A stretch of DNA of 64,000 bases, from assembly GCF_900100265.1 (NCBI RefSeq), contig NZ_LT629696.1, positions 434,001 to 498,000 of the forward strand, read 5' to 3'. A program made the translations under genes and the position numbers. This stretch comes from Leifsonia sp. 466MF (GTDB lineage: Bacteria > Actinomycetota > Actinomycetes > Actinomycetales > Microbacteriaceae). Every line of letters starts with the position of its first letter. Position 1 is the stretch's first letter. The notes under the pieces are model-generated. The model saw nothing but the letters and a program-made list of their open reading frames with translations. It did no database searches and was not told where the DNA came from. Of the stretch, positions 25,530-34,419 are shown in pieces.

Positions 25530-25844
25530 CTACTTGCGGTGAACGAGGTTCCCGGCGACCCACACATAGATGGGGGACCGGGTCCCTTCGGGAACGTAGC
25601 GGATCAACACCAGGCCGCCGGTTGTCCAGGCCAGTGCTTCACCGTCGACCAGTTGCACATCGGTGTAGGCCACCTGGACCGGCACGTGAACCATCACCGG
25701 CACGGGTTGCGGTTCGTCCCGGCGTCGACCGCTGGCCCGCACCACATCCTCCGGGATGCTGATCGGTCGCGGCTGTCGCTCGGCCGCTTCAGCGAGCTCC
25801 GACAACGGTTTCGAGTAGACGTCGTAGCGCTTGTTCGTACCCAC
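25530..25844 (-). CDS. Hypothetical element protein
   Basis: A 104-residue protein of unrecognised family. A basic, Pro-rich N-terminal half (ERQPRPISIPEDVV) leads to a beta-rich C-terminal half (VPVMVHVPVQVAYTDVQLVDGEALAWTTGGLVLIRYV). The GTG start lies 3 bases after the stop of the preceding frameshifted gene, so the two are probably translationally coupled in an operon controlled from the SOS-box region. Confidence 0.6.
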   Translation of the reverse strand: MGTNKRYDVYSKPLSELAEAAERQPRPISIPEDVVRASGRRRDEPQPVPVMVHVPVQVAYTDVQLVDGEALAWTTGGLVLIRYVPEGTRSPIYVWVAGNLVHRK

Positions 25845-25847
25845 GGC

Positions 25848-26119
25848 TCAGGCCGGGTCGACGTCGATCAGGACCCAGCCTGCCCCCTGGCGCTGCGCCC
25901 GGATCATGCGCACATCCGCAGGGTCCTGCTCCGCGCGACCGATCACTGACCAACCCGGCAGTTGCTCGGCCAGGTGCGCCAGGGCGCGTCCTGAGCCGGC
26001 GCGGTGCGGATCTGTTCAGCTCCCACGACCCGGTATCGGTTCCCGGCCCAGAAGAGGCGGGTTGGTGTCCCGTGTTCGGTCCAGACGTGGATGATGTCGG
26101 CGGCGGGCGCGATGCTCAT
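25848..26119 (-). pseudogene. Small protein gene interrupted by a frameshift (weakly DUF6504-like)
   Basis: The first part, from ATG 26119, reads HVWTEHGTPTRLFWAGNRYRVVG, loosely resembling the GxPxxFxWRGRxYxV core of DUF6504 proteins that accompany ImuB/DnaE2 mutasome genes. That frame then degenerates and stops at 25943. The -1 frame continues as LAHLAEQLPGWSVIGRAEQ and RAQRQGAGWVLIDVDPA to TGA at 25848. The shift lies between about 25960 and 26020. Product if intact: about 90 residues. The DUF6504 comparison is weak; the frameshift itself is well supported by the reading-frame switch. Confidence 0.55.
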
Positions 26120-26165
26120 GACCAGGAGCTCCAAACTGCTTAGCGTCACCCCATTGCACCACAAT

Positions 26166-26181
26166 TCGAAGATATGTTCGA
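26166..26181. promoter_or_regulatory. LexA-type SOS box in a divergent promoter region
   Basis: TCGAAGATATGTTCGA matches the actinobacterial/Gram-positive LexA operator TCGAAC-N4-GTTCGA at 11 of 12 specified bases. It sits between a leftward gene (start 26119) and a rightward gene (start 26203), where a repressor would block both. The dyad extends one base further on each side. Confidence 0.65.
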
Positions 26182-26202
26182 ATGTTGCAGGAGGTCGGGA
26201 AC

Positions 26203-26559
26203 GTGAAGGTGTTGCAGGTGGGGGAGCGGGTGTGGCTGGTTGTGAACGATGCGGCGAACCGGATCCACTTCCAGATCGAGTACGGCCCCGCGACCCGTTC
26301 GGACACTCACGAGACGCTGATGGTGTACCGGGTTGATCATTGGGTGCTCAAGCGCAGTGACCGGTGGCCGTTGGGGTATTACGACGAGTTGCGGCAGGCG
26401 GTCGACGGCTGCGCGTTGGCGTTGGGTATGCCGAACTTCCTCACCCCGGCCACGGCACCGGATGGCACGATCATTACTCCGCAAGAGCAGCGCTCCCGCT
26501 GGCAGGCCGGCCTTGATCCGCGCACGGGACGCAGCAGGCAGGAGTCGGTGACGGTGTGA
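26203..26559 (+). CDS. Hypothetical element protein, probably SOS-controlled
   Basis: A 118-residue protein of unrecognised family: an N-terminal beta-rich segment (VKVLQVGERVWLVVNDAANRIHFQIEYG), a middle YRVDHWVLKRSDRWPLGYYDELRQAVDG and a charged tail. GTG 26203 is chosen because AGGAGGT ends 7 bases upstream; an ATG at 26182 overlaps the SOS box and lacks a ribosome binding site. It is divergent from the frameshifted small gene, and the LexA-type box ends 22 bases before its start. Confidence 0.65.
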   Translation: MKVLQVGERVWLVVNDAANRIHFQIEYGPATRSDTHETLMVYRVDHWVLKRSDRWPLGYYDELRQAVDGCALALGMPNFLTPATAPDGTIITPQEQRSRWQAGLDPRTGRSRQESVTV

Positions 26560-26728
26560 TCCCTCAGCCGGGAGCCGGTCCCCGGGATGTGAGAGGAGGG
26601 TTGGCTTGAATGTCTCGCCGACGGAAGCCCTTCAGGCAGTGTCCTAGCTGAGTCGGCGGCGGTGACCCTGGCAGCGATTTGCGACGGATCGTATTGGCAG
26701 TCGCGTCCGCGATCGCCCGTCCGGCTCC

Positions 26729-26953
26729 TCATGGGTGTGGTTGGAACACTGACCAGCAGCCGAGGTCGTATTCGAGTTCTTCACCGGAGTAGAGCCGCAG
26801 CACCCATCGGTGTGAATTGCCGCCGGCGAACTGTCCGGTGACGGTTTCGCTCACCCAGACGCCATCGGACTCATGCACCCACCGGATTAGGCCGATGTGC
26901 TCCCTCATCCGTGGCGGGTGGGGTGGGTGGAGGTAATCCACTTCATCGGCCAT
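26729..26953 (-). CDS. Hypothetical element protein
   Basis: A 74-residue protein, MADEVDYLHPPHPP at its start, then IRWVHESDGVWVSETV and HRWVLRLYSGEELEYDLGCW, a compact beta-rich pattern. No family recognised. AAGGGGG precedes the ATG by 6 bases, which supports this start over a longer in-frame one at 27004. Confidence 0.55.
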   Translation of the reverse strand: MADEVDYLHPPHPPRMREHIGLIRWVHESDGVWVSETVTGQFAGGNSHRWVLRLYSGEELEYDLGCWSVFQPHP

Positions 26954-27045
26954 CACGTCCCCCTTTTCCCGCCGCCTGATTCCAGCGGTGGGCACATGGT
27001 GCACCCACGAAGCTCCCTATGGGAATGCCCCATTTCGCACCGCGG

Positions 27046-27267
27046 TCAGCAGCGTCGTGCCTCGATGCGGGCCAGCCGGTACATCGCCGTGTGACCGTCG
27101 GCGATGCTGCACCGCTCCCAGATTTCCAAGATTTCACCGTCGGGGGCGTCGATGGGTCGGCGGATCACAATCGGCGGCACGTCAAAGGTGTCCGGCGATT
27201 GAAGAGTGACGATCTCTGCTTCGCCGTCCGGGTCTGGGGAGACCAGGATGACGACTATTTCACGCAT
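27046..27267 (-). CDS. Hypothetical element protein
   Basis: A 73-residue protein beginning MREIVVILVSPDPDGEAEIV, with TFDVPPIVIRRPIDAPDGEILEIWERC and ending RLARIEARRC. The composition is soluble and acidic, with alternating strands. No family recognised. It is divergent from the serine recombinase gene (150 bases between starts) and precedes the similarly sized gene at 26729, so the two may form an operon. Confidence 0.55.
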   Translation of the reverse strand: MREIVVILVSPDPDGEAEIVTLQSPDTFDVPPIVIRRPIDAPDGEILEIWERCSIADGHTAMYRLARIEARRC

Positions 27268-27417
27268 CAGCTGCCTCGGTCGGGGTGGCTGGACTCTACG
27301 ACCAGGCGCGTCGCCCGCGATAGACAAGATGTGTGCCGCGGGTCCGGCTTGCGGGCGGGAGTTGTGGTGCTCGCAGGGACCGATGTTCCGCGGAGGGCCG
27401 TCGCTTACTGTGCGGCC

Positions 27418-28812
27418 ATGAAGAAGATGACTGCCGCAGCGATATACGCGCGGATCTCCTCCGACCAAACGGGGGAAGGGTTGGGCGTGCAACGCCAACT
27501 CGAGGACTGCCGCCGGTTAGCCAAAGACCGGGACTGGGTGATCGCCGGCGAGTACGTAGACAACGATGTTTCTGCCTACTCGGGGAAACCGCGGCTCGCC
27601 TACGAGCGAATGGTCGGAGATATTGTCGAGCGACGGATCGACGCGGTTCTGGTGTATCACTTGGACCGGCTCACCAGACGCCCGGTCGAATTAGAGCACT
27701 TCATCGACGTATGCACCGTTGCCGGCGTGGATGTCACCACGGTTACCGGGGATGTTGGGCTGGGAAACGACAACGGGCTGCTGATTGCCCGGATCACCAG
27801 TGCCATGGCGGCGGCAGAGTCCGGAAGGAAGTCAGCGCGAATCCGTCGCAAGATGCTGCAAAACGCACAAATGGGCAAACCCAACGGCGGGGCCAATCGA
27901 CCGTTCGGATACGAATCCGACCGGATCACCATTCGTGATGCCGAAGCAGCCATCATCCGCGAGGTCGTCTCCCGCTACCTGGACGGGGAGTCACTGAACT
28001 CGCTGACCCGCTGGATGAACGAGAAGGCGGTCCCGACATCCGGGGTGGCGGACTCATGGAGTGTCCGCACCCTTCGCCCGATCCTGATCAGTGGACGCAT
28101 CGCCGGATTGCGTGACCATCATGGGAAAACCGTGGGGCCCGCGGTGTGGCCCGGGATAATCACCCCCGAGCAGCACGAGACGGTGCTCGACACGTTCGCG
28201 TCTAGGCACATTGAGCGGCGGCCGCCGCACCTGTACCTGCTTAGCGGCCTGCTGCGGTGCGGTCGCTGCGGTAATACGCTGGTCACGACGTCGCCGCGGG
28301 GCGTGCGCCGCTACACCTGCACGAGAACACCAGGATCCAGCGGATGTGGCCAACTCTCCATCAATGCCTCGATGCTCGAGGAGTTCATAGCCCCGGCCAT
28401 TGTGCTGCGGCTGGAATCGCCCGAAATCGGGCCTGTTCTGGTTGCCCGGGCAGAACCGGGTCAGCACCCGGAGCAGCTGGGCGAAGTCGTTCGCGCGCAA
28501 CAGGCGATGCTTCAGCTAGCTGCGATGCTCGGCGCGGGGGAGCTTACCCGCGCCGAATTCCTGGAAGCCCGGAAGGCCGCGGCTGCTCGCCATGCCAGGG
28601 CGGTGAAACGGCTTGACCGGGTCGCCGGTATCCGCTTGTTCGATGGCTGGGCGAGCGAGGGCGCCGCACACATGTCTGCGTGGCAACAGCTCCCACTGGC
28701 TCGTCGACGAGAGATCGCCCGGACGGTGCTCACGTCTGCTGTCGTCCAACCGCGTCCAAGGGGAGCCCGCGTCCTCGATCCGACTCGTGTCGAACTCGTC
28801 TGGGCGACGTAG
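27418..28812 (+). CDS. Large serine recombinase
   Basis: A 464-residue recombinase. The N-terminal resolvase domain has the catalytic serine in AIYARISSD (Ser14), followed by VQRQLEDCRRLA and HLDRLTRRPVE. The central Recombinase domain includes NGGANRPFGYES and the zinc ribbon includes LLRCGRCGNTL with YTCTR. A coiled-coil-like, Ala/Glu/Arg-rich C-terminal region follows. Such proteins integrate or excise phages, integrative elements and transposons. With the tyrosine integrase at 15636 the element carries two unrelated recombinases, so this may mark a nested insertion or the right end. No obvious ribosome binding site precedes the ATG. Confidence 0.9.
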   Translation: MKKMTAAAIYARISSDQTGEGLGVQRQLEDCRRLAKDRDWVIAGEYVDNDVSAYSGKPRLAYERMVGDIVERRIDAVLVYHLDRLTRRPVELEHFIDVCTVAGVDVTTVTGDVGLGNDNGLLIARITSAMAAAESGRKSARIRRKMLQNAQMGKPNGGANRPFGYESDRITIRDAEAAIIREVVSRYLDGESLNSLTRWMNEKAVPTSGVADSWSVRTLRPILISGRIAGLRDHHGKTVGPAVWPGIITPEQHETVLDTFASRHIERRPPHLYLLSGLLRCGRCGNTLVTTSPRGVRRYTCTRTPGSSGCGQLSINASMLEEFIAPAIVLRLESPEIGPVLVARAEPGQHPEQLGEVVRAQQAMLQLAAMLGAGELTRAEFLEARKAAAARHARAVKRLDRVAGIRLFDGWASEGAAHMSAWQQLPLARRREIARTVLTSAVVQPRPRGARVLDPTRVELVWAT

Positions 28813-28915
28813 CGGCACGCCAGCAGGAAGAGCTTGATAGAACTGTTCTTCCGTTCGTGCAGCAGGTTGTCTACCCGGGCCGCCGATCGGACGGTCGATA
28901 GTCGCTGCGCCCCGG

Positions 28916-29914
28916 TTAGACAGTTCTCCCGCGGAGCAGCGAACCCTGCACAAGAACGTGCTGCGGTTTCGTGTTCGGCGCCGCGATTCGATCAAGAGTC
29001 TGCCGTGTCGCAGCCTCAGCCATGGCCGCCACATCCTGTCGCCAGGTGGTGAGGCCGAAGACGGGTGTGGCTACTTGCCCGAGCCCGTCGTACCCAGTCA
29101 GGGCAAGGTCGTCCGGAACCTGAACCCCCCAGCTGTCGAGCAGGTTCCACGCGGCGATGAGCGTCGGATCGTTGGGGCACATCAATGCTGTGATCCGGTT
29201 CAGCGATTCCCGGAGACCCTCCGGGTCGACGCCGTCGGCTCGGCTGCTTGCCTTGACGGGGAAGGGCTCGAGGCCCCGCCGTTCGAGCGCCTCCCACAGC
29301 AGCCGAGATCGACGGCTCAGGGTTGTGGAGCGGGCCCGCGAGTACATGACCACCCCGATCTTTCGATGACCGGCGTCGGTGATGAGCTGCGCGAGGGCGT
29401 CTGTGCCCGATCCGTCGTCTGCGACAGACCCGACCAATTTCGAGGTGGACGTTGGGCCGATGGCCGTAACCGGCACTTGCGCACCGACAGCCTCGATACT
29501 GCGCGAGGGGATTCGACCGGACGCGACGATGATCGCGTCCGGTCGGAGACCGAGAATGCGACCGAACGCCCCCGTCGCATGGTGATCGCCGTCGGACGCG
29601 GCCGTCAAGGCCGTGCTGTAGCCGAGGGCTTCCAACCGATCTTGCATTGCTGCGATCAACTCGGCGTAGAAATCGAGCCGCACGGTACGGACGACGATGC
29701 CGATCGTGCTCGTGGATGTCGCCTTCAGCGCGTGCGCTCGAATGTCCTTGACGTAGCCGAGGTCGGCAGCTGCCTTGGCCACGGCGTCGCGCACGGCGGT
29801 GGTGACGCCCACTTGGCCGAGAAGCGCTCTACTCGCCGCGGATCGCGAGACGCCGGCTGCGGTGGCGACGTCGATGAGAGAGGGTCGCCGCGCCGCTTCT
29901 GAATCGGGTTTCAC
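28916..29914 (-). CDS. LacI-family transcriptional regulator
   Basis: A 332-residue regulator. The N-terminal helix-turn-helix is SLIDVATAAGVSRSAASRALLGQ, with the hinge RAHALKATSTSTIGIVV, then a periplasmic-binding-protein-like sensor domain (IIVASGRIPSRS, GHRKIGVVMYSRA, LALTGYDGLG). Its GTG start overlaps the stop of the upstream gene (GTGA), so it is the last gene of the six-gene ABC transporter operon. It probably controls that operon. The ligand is unknown; the candidate operator is the dyad at 35594-35621. Confidence 0.9.
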   Translation of the reverse strand: MKPDSEAARRPSLIDVATAAGVSRSAASRALLGQVGVTTAVRDAVAKAAADLGYVKDIRAHALKATSTSTIGIVVRTVRLDFYAELIAAMQDRLEALGYSTALTAASDGDHHATGAFGRILGLRPDAIIVASGRIPSRSIEAVGAQVPVTAIGPTSTSKLVGSVADDGSGTDALAQLITDAGHRKIGVVMYSRARSTTLSRRSRLLWEALERRGLEPFPVKASSRADGVDPEGLRESLNRITALMCPNDPTLIAAWNLLDSWGVQVPDDLALTGYDGLGQVATPVFGLTTWRQDVAAMAEAATRQTLDRIAAPNTKPQHVLVQGSLLRGRTV

Positions 29915-30777
29915 AGGTGATAGTCCACCACGATGCCGAGGTGGTCGCTCGGCCAGGCGCCCGTGTCGACGTTCTCTGGTTCACCGACCACCCACGCGCG
30001 TCCCGCGGATACCGATCCGCGGGAGAAGTGGAAGTCGAGCGTGTAGTCCAGCCTGCTCGTGCTTCCCGGCATCAGTGACGTCGCGTAACCCCGATACGGT
30101 CGCGGGTTGTCGAGGACCAGGGGGTTGGTGTCGAGGATGGTCGCACCCGATCCCAACCGGGGGGCAGCGCGCCAGGCGTCGGTCCAACCGGCTCCGACAA
30201 TCGCGTTGTATTCGCGGCCGTCGGGAACGAAGTTCATGTCGCCGGCGAGGAGCCGTGCGTCGGTGCCGGTCTGCGCCTCGTCGAGTGCCGTAAGGAGGCA
30301 TGCGAGCTGGTCGAGGCGGTGATTGACGCTCTCGGCGAATTCGGTATCTGCGTCGGCGGGCATCGCCACCCCTCGAGCGGCCGCTCGATAGTCGTCGTCG
30401 CACCCCATGCGTCCCGCCTGCCAGGTGTGTCGAAGGTGCGCGGACGCGGCCTGCACATGGGCTCCGTCGTGGTGGACCGTCGCGGTCACGCCGTAGTAGT
30501 GGCGCCGTTGGGGGTGCGGCAGTTCGATGACCGAGGGTGCGCGGAAAGCGGCACGGGTCAGAAGCGCGGGGACGCTGGTGTCCGCATCGGACAGGACATC
30601 GGGGACCGCCGCGAGGCGGAGCCCGGTGCTGTGCGCGAGTGCCGCTGCGTCGGCCGGGCTGGTCTCTTGCAGCATCACTACGTCGGGTTTGATCCGGGTC
30701 ACATAGTCGGCCAGGATGGCTGCTCGTTCCCTGCGATCGCGATAGAGCACGTTCCAGGTCAGGGTGCGAATGCTCAT
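29911..30777 (-). CDS. Endonuclease/exonuclease/phosphatase-family protein
   Basis: A 288-residue EEP-fold metal-dependent phosphoesterase. Family residues are in order: Asn in TLTWNVLYRD, Glu in VVMLQETSP, His in SAHLRHTW, the GDMNFVPDG motif (catalytic Asp and Asn), Asp in RLDYTLD and the terminal SDHLGIV with the catalytic His. Substrates of this superfamily range from DNA and RNA to inositol phosphates, sphingomyelin and other phosphodiesters. There is no signal peptide. It overlaps the PP2C-like gene by 4 bases and the regulator gene by 4 bases. Confidence 0.88.
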   Translation of the reverse strand: MSIRTLTWNVLYRDRRERAAILADYVTRIKPDVVMLQETSPADAAALAHSTGLRLAAVPDVLSDADTSVPALLTRAAFRAPSVIELPHPQRRHYYGVTATVHHDGAHVQAASAHLRHTWQAGRMGCDDDYRAAARGVAMPADADTEFAESVNHRLDQLACLLTALDEAQTGTDARLLAGDMNFVPDGREYNAIVGAGWTDAWRAAPRLGSGATILDTNPLVLDNPRPYRGYATSLMPGSTSRLDYTLDFHFSRGSVSAGRAWVVGEPENVDTGAWPSDHLGIVVDYHL

Positions 30778-31661
30778 GCGCGGTCTCCCTCGTGGAAGTT
30801 GATGCGAAGGTAGGTGCGATCGTCGGGAGCGACGCGGGTGCCACCGACGGCCTTACCGAAGCCACGGAGTGTGGTGATGGCGGCCGGGTCCGCAGCGATC
30901 GCTTCTGAGAGTTCGGATTCGGCCTCGTGCAGCGTCGCGCTGGCGGCGAGGTAGCCGTCGGTGGCGAGGACCACGTGTGTTGCGTCGGCGAGTGGACGCA
31001 CTTCGATGAAGCGCTCCGGAACCTCGGTACCGTTCAGCACCCCGTACCCGAAGGGGACATCGCGGTTCGCGAGTGCCGGTTGCAGCCGAAGGAGCTCGTC
31101 CGCGGCTCGCAGCCCCGGATCGTCCGTCTGCACATGGTCGAGTGATGCGCCGTTCGCCAGGTGCGCTGCGTTCACCGCAGCTCGGTACCAGGCGAGTGCA
31201 GTGTCGACGTCTTTCTCTCCGGGCAGGTGGGCCGAGTCGATCCCGAGGTGAACATCCCCGACCCGCCAGACCTCCCGACGTCGCAACGAGACGATCGCTG
31301 CGACGGCACCTGCTGGGCCGGCATGTTCGGGGTGCAGGTGTCGTTGTGCGGCGGTCACGGCGGTGATCGCCTCCACCGCGGATGCATCAGCTGGGAGGCG
31401 CAGAATCGTTTCGGCCGCCACTGCGGCGAACCCTCTACCGGATGCTTGGGCGGACGTCGTAGACAGCGGGCTAGACATCCCATCGATCACGGCGAGGTGA
31501 TTGCTGGAGAGGACCAGCATGTCTTCGCTGCGCCGTGTCGGGTCCTTGCCGACGGTGAAGGCCTCGATCACGCACGACGGGATGGTCCCTCCGGCTGCGA
31601 CCGATTGCAGGTCGGTGCCGGTGCTCAGCACGTCACGCGCGCTCAGGTACGCGGTCATCAT
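30774..31661 (-). CDS. PP2C-like (PPM-fold) phosphatase-related protein
   Basis: A 295-residue protein with a spaced PPM pattern: SEDMLVL, then LAVIDGMSSP (metal-binding Asp-Gly), a central AAIVSLRRREVWRVGDVHLGI (GD motif), VVLATDGYLA and the terminal DDRTYLRI (Asp pair). These fit a PP2C-type metal phosphatase fold with an altered second motif (DGMSS instead of DGxGG). No kinase or sigma-factor partner is nearby. Being inside a transporter operon suggests a small-molecule phosphatase rather than a signalling role, which is inference. Confidence 0.65.
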   Translation of the reverse strand: MMTAYLSARDVLSTGTDLQSVAAGGTIPSCVIEAFTVGKDPTRRSEDMLVLSSNHLAVIDGMSSPLSTTSAQASGRGFAAVAAETILRLPADASAVEAITAVTAAQRHLHPEHAGPAGAVAAIVSLRRREVWRVGDVHLGIDSAHLPGEKDVDTALAWYRAAVNAAHLANGASLDHVQTDDPGLRAADELLRLQPALANRDVPFGYGVLNGTEVPERFIEVRPLADATHVVLATDGYLAASATLHEAESELSEAIAADPAAITTLRGFGKAVGGTRVAPDDRTYLRINFHEGDRA

Positions 31662-33403
31662 GCACCCGCCGATCCGCCGATGAGGCGCGATGCGCGTTGC
31701 GACATGCGGTCGGCCACGATGACCATCGTCAGCGCGATGAGGGTGCTGATGACCACATAGGCGGTCGATATTCCGACGGTGCTCGGATCCTGGGTCGCGG
31801 CGAGAGTTCCCAGAGCAACACCGAACGGCGTGCTGTTGATGTTGTAGAGCAGGACGGAGATCGTGTACTCGTCGAAGGTCGAGTTGAAGCCGAGGGCAGC
31901 CACCTGTAGCAGAACCGGGATGAGCAACGGGAGCATGATGGTCCGGAATCGTCGAAGTCCGGTCGCGCCCAGGGAGCGGGCCGCCTCGTCGAGTGCCGGA
32001 TCCATGCTGGCGTAGTCCGCTCGGACGAAGCGAAAGACGGTCGGCAACAGGGCGACCGTGTAGGCCAGGGGCAGGATCCAGAATCCACCGACCAGCACTT
32101 GACCGCCGACGAGGGCGCTACTCGCCCCGAATGCGATGAGGAACCCCAGGGCCAACAGCACGCCGGGCAGGAAATAGGGCAGCAGCAGGCTCGCCTGCAA
32201 CGCTGCCGGAATGAGCCCGCGCTTGCGGTGGGTCAGATGGGTGACGGCGACGCCGAGGACCAGCGCGGCCGGGATGGCGATCGCACACAGCAGGAGCGAG
32301 TTCAGCAACGGCCCGAGCTGTGCGGAGGAGGTGAAGACGTGGATGTAGTTCTCCAAGGTGGGAGCACCGATGCTGCCGTTCCGGATGGCCGCGGGACTGG
32401 ACAGCGACATCAGCAGCGTCGTCACCAGCGGCGCCAGGTTGATGACGGCGAGGATGCTGGCGGCTCCGTACAGGGCGACCCGCGCACCACTGCGGTGAAT
32501 GCGTAGCGGCTGGAAGGGCTTCGCTGATTTCGCACCGGCGAACAAAGCCGCCCGGCGCTCCGTCCGAAGCACCAGGACCAGGAGCGCCGCTGTCAGGATT
32601 CCGAGTCCGAGCCCGAGCACCGCCGACATGTCGGGACGGCCGAATGCGGTCAACGCTTGGATCAGCGGCCCGATCATGGTGAAATGCCCGCCGCCGAGGA
32701 TGTTCGGGGCGGCGAATGACCCGACAGCTGCGATGAAGACCATCAGCACCGCAGCGAGAAGAGTCGGCCGGAGGACCGGCAGCACCACGGAGGCGAGGGC
32801 ACGTATCGGTCGCACTCCCAAGGACCGAGCGGCTTCGACGAGAGAGAAGTCGACCCTTCGAATGGCAGGACGGAGGAAGAGGAAGTGGTATCCGGTCATC
32901 GTGAAGGTGTGAACGAGGATCACCGCGAGTATGCCGGAGAACCAGTTCGGTGGAATCCCGGGAAAGACGCTGAGCATGGCGTGTGTAAGCAGCCCGTTCG
33001 AACCGTAGACCGCCGCATACCCTGTCACAGCGGACACGGACCCGAACACCAGGGGGACGGCGAAGGCGATAGCGAAGAAGGCCTTGGCGCGGAGGTGGAA
33101 TGCTTCAAGTAGGAATGCCTGCGCGATGCCGACGATGTTCACCGTAACGACCGACACGACGGCGACGATGATGGTGTTCGTCAGCGCGGACTGGACCTGT
33201 TCCGACGCCGCAAGTGCGTGGATGGTGTCGAAGAAGGATCCGGTGGGCGGGAAAAGGGCAGAGTGGATGATGGAGAGGTTGGGCCAGTACAGGAACGTCA
33301 CCAGGAACCAGGCGATGATGGCGACGAGGCCGACTACTCCGGCGATGCGCCCTACCCGGGAGACCAGGATGGGTCGCGCGGGTCTGGCTGTTAGGAGAGC
33401 CAC
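31658..33403 (-). CDS. ABC transporter permease with two fused membrane domains (Fe3+/putrescine/phosphonate type)
   Basis: A 581-residue integral membrane protein made of two BPD_transp_1 domains, each with about six helices. EAA-loop sequences are EAARSLGVRPIRALASVVLP in the first half and EAARSLGATGLRRFRTIMLP in the second. This duplicated architecture is typical of FbpB, ThiP and some 2-aminoethylphosphonate importers. The GTG start follows AGGAGG by 7 bases and overlaps the ATPase gene by 13 bases. Confidence 0.88.
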   Translation of the reverse strand: MALLTARPARPILVSRVGRIAGVVGLVAIIAWFLVTFLYWPNLSIIHSALFPPTGSFFDTIHALAASEQVQSALTNTIIVAVVSVVTVNIVGIAQAFLLEAFHLRAKAFFAIAFAVPLVFGSVSAVTGYAAVYGSNGLLTHAMLSVFPGIPPNWFSGILAVILVHTFTMTGYHFLFLRPAIRRVDFSLVEAARSLGVRPIRALASVVLPVLRPTLLAAVLMVFIAAVGSFAAPNILGGGHFTMIGPLIQALTAFGRPDMSAVLGLGLGILTAALLVLVLRTERRAALFAGAKSAKPFQPLRIHRSGARVALYGAASILAVINLAPLVTTLLMSLSSPAAIRNGSIGAPTLENYIHVFTSSAQLGPLLNSLLLCAIAIPAALVLGVAVTHLTHRKRGLIPAALQASLLLPYFLPGVLLALGFLIAFGASSALVGGQVLVGGFWILPLAYTVALLPTVFRFVRADYASMDPALDEAARSLGATGLRRFRTIMLPLLIPVLLQVAALGFNSTFDEYTISVLLYNINSTPFGVALGTLAATQDPSTVGISTAYVVISTLIALTMVIVADRMSQRASRLIGGSAGA

Positions 33404-34419
33404 AGCAGGTCCTCCTTTCGTACGGTGCAGCGCACGGGGTCCCCGGTGGCCCAGCGCGCGGCCGCCTGGCCGCCGGGCCGCGCGACGATATCGCCGCCGC
33501 CGACGCGAACGATCATTCGGCTCGACGCCCCGAGATAGGTGCGCTGCCGGATCTGCCCGACGGCGCTGTAGACCTCGCCTGCCGCCTGGTCCGCGGGAGA
33601 GCCGAGGTGCACGTGTTCCGGACGGACATAGAGGTTGACGCCTGCCGTCGGCGTGATCCCGAACACCGCGGCCATGTGTAAATCGAGTTTGGTGGACTCG
33701 CCGATGAACTCGCAGGTGTAGGCGTCCGCCGGATCGCTATACAGCGTCTCCGGCGCCGCCACTTGGGAGAATCGGCCGTGATTCATCACGGCGATCCTGT
33801 CGGACATGCTGAGAGCTTCTTCCTGGTCGTGGGTGACATACAGGGTGGTGATCCCGATCCGGTCGTGCAGTGCACGGATCTCGTCGCGGAGTCGAACGCG
33901 CAGCACAGCGTCGAGGTTCGACAGCGGTTCGTCCATCAGCAGGACGCTGGGACGAGTCGCGAGAACGCGTGCGATGGCGACACGTTGCTGCTGACCGCCC
34001 GAGAGTCGGGCAGGGGTTGCCTCCCGCAGGTCTTCCAGACCCGTGATCGCCAGCGCTTCGCCGACCCGCTCGGGGATCTCCCGGCGGGGGAGGCGTTGCG
34101 CTCGCAGACCGTACGCAACGTTCTGAGCAACGTTGAGGTGGGGGAACAGTGCATAGCTTTGGAACACGAATCCCAGGTGGCGGTCCTCGGGGGGCAACGC
34201 TGTCACCTCCTCCCCGTTGATGGTGATGCTGCCCGACGTCGCATCGACGAGGCCGGCGATGGTGCGCAACAGAGTGGACTTGCCGCAGCCGGAGGGGCCG
34301 AGAAAGGTCATGAACTCGCCGCGCTCGACCTGGAACGACATTCCGCTGAGCGCATCCCGGTCGCCATAACGTACGGTCAGGTCGTCGACGGTTACACCGC
34401 CGGGGTGGGGGGAACCCAT
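33391..34419 (-). CDS. ABC transporter ATP-binding protein (PotA/FbpC type)
   Basis: A 342-residue ATPase. Walker A is GPSGCGKST, the Q-loop is FQSYALFPH, the signature is LSGGQQQR, Walker B is VLLMDEPLSNLD and the H-loop is VTHDQEE. A C-terminal TOBE-like regulatory domain follows (LYVRPEHVHLG, RQRTYLGASSR). It energises the adjacent fused permease. The start overlaps the binding-protein stop (TGATG). Confidence 0.92.
   Translation of the reverse strand: MGSPHPGGVTVDDLTVRYGDRDALSGMSFQVERGEFMTFLGPSGCGKSTLLRTIAGLVDATSGSITINGEEVTALPPEDRHLGFVFQSYALFPHLNVAQNVAYGLRAQRLPRREIPERVGEALAITGLEDLREATPARLSGGQQQRVAIARVLATRPSVLLMDEPLSNLDAVLRVRLRDEIRALHDRIGITTLYVTHDQEEALSMSDRIAVMNHGRFSQVAAPETLYSDPADAYTCEFIGESTKLDLHMAAVFGITPTAGVNLYVRPEHVHLGSPADQAAGEVYSAVGQIRQRTYLGASSRMIVRVGGGDIVARPGGQAAARWATGDPVRCTVRKEDLLWLS

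Noticed and set aside
26608..26650. A 13-codon ORF starting TTG after GAGGAGGG
   Set aside because: Too short and without context; possibly the start of a decayed gene, but nothing downstream supports it.
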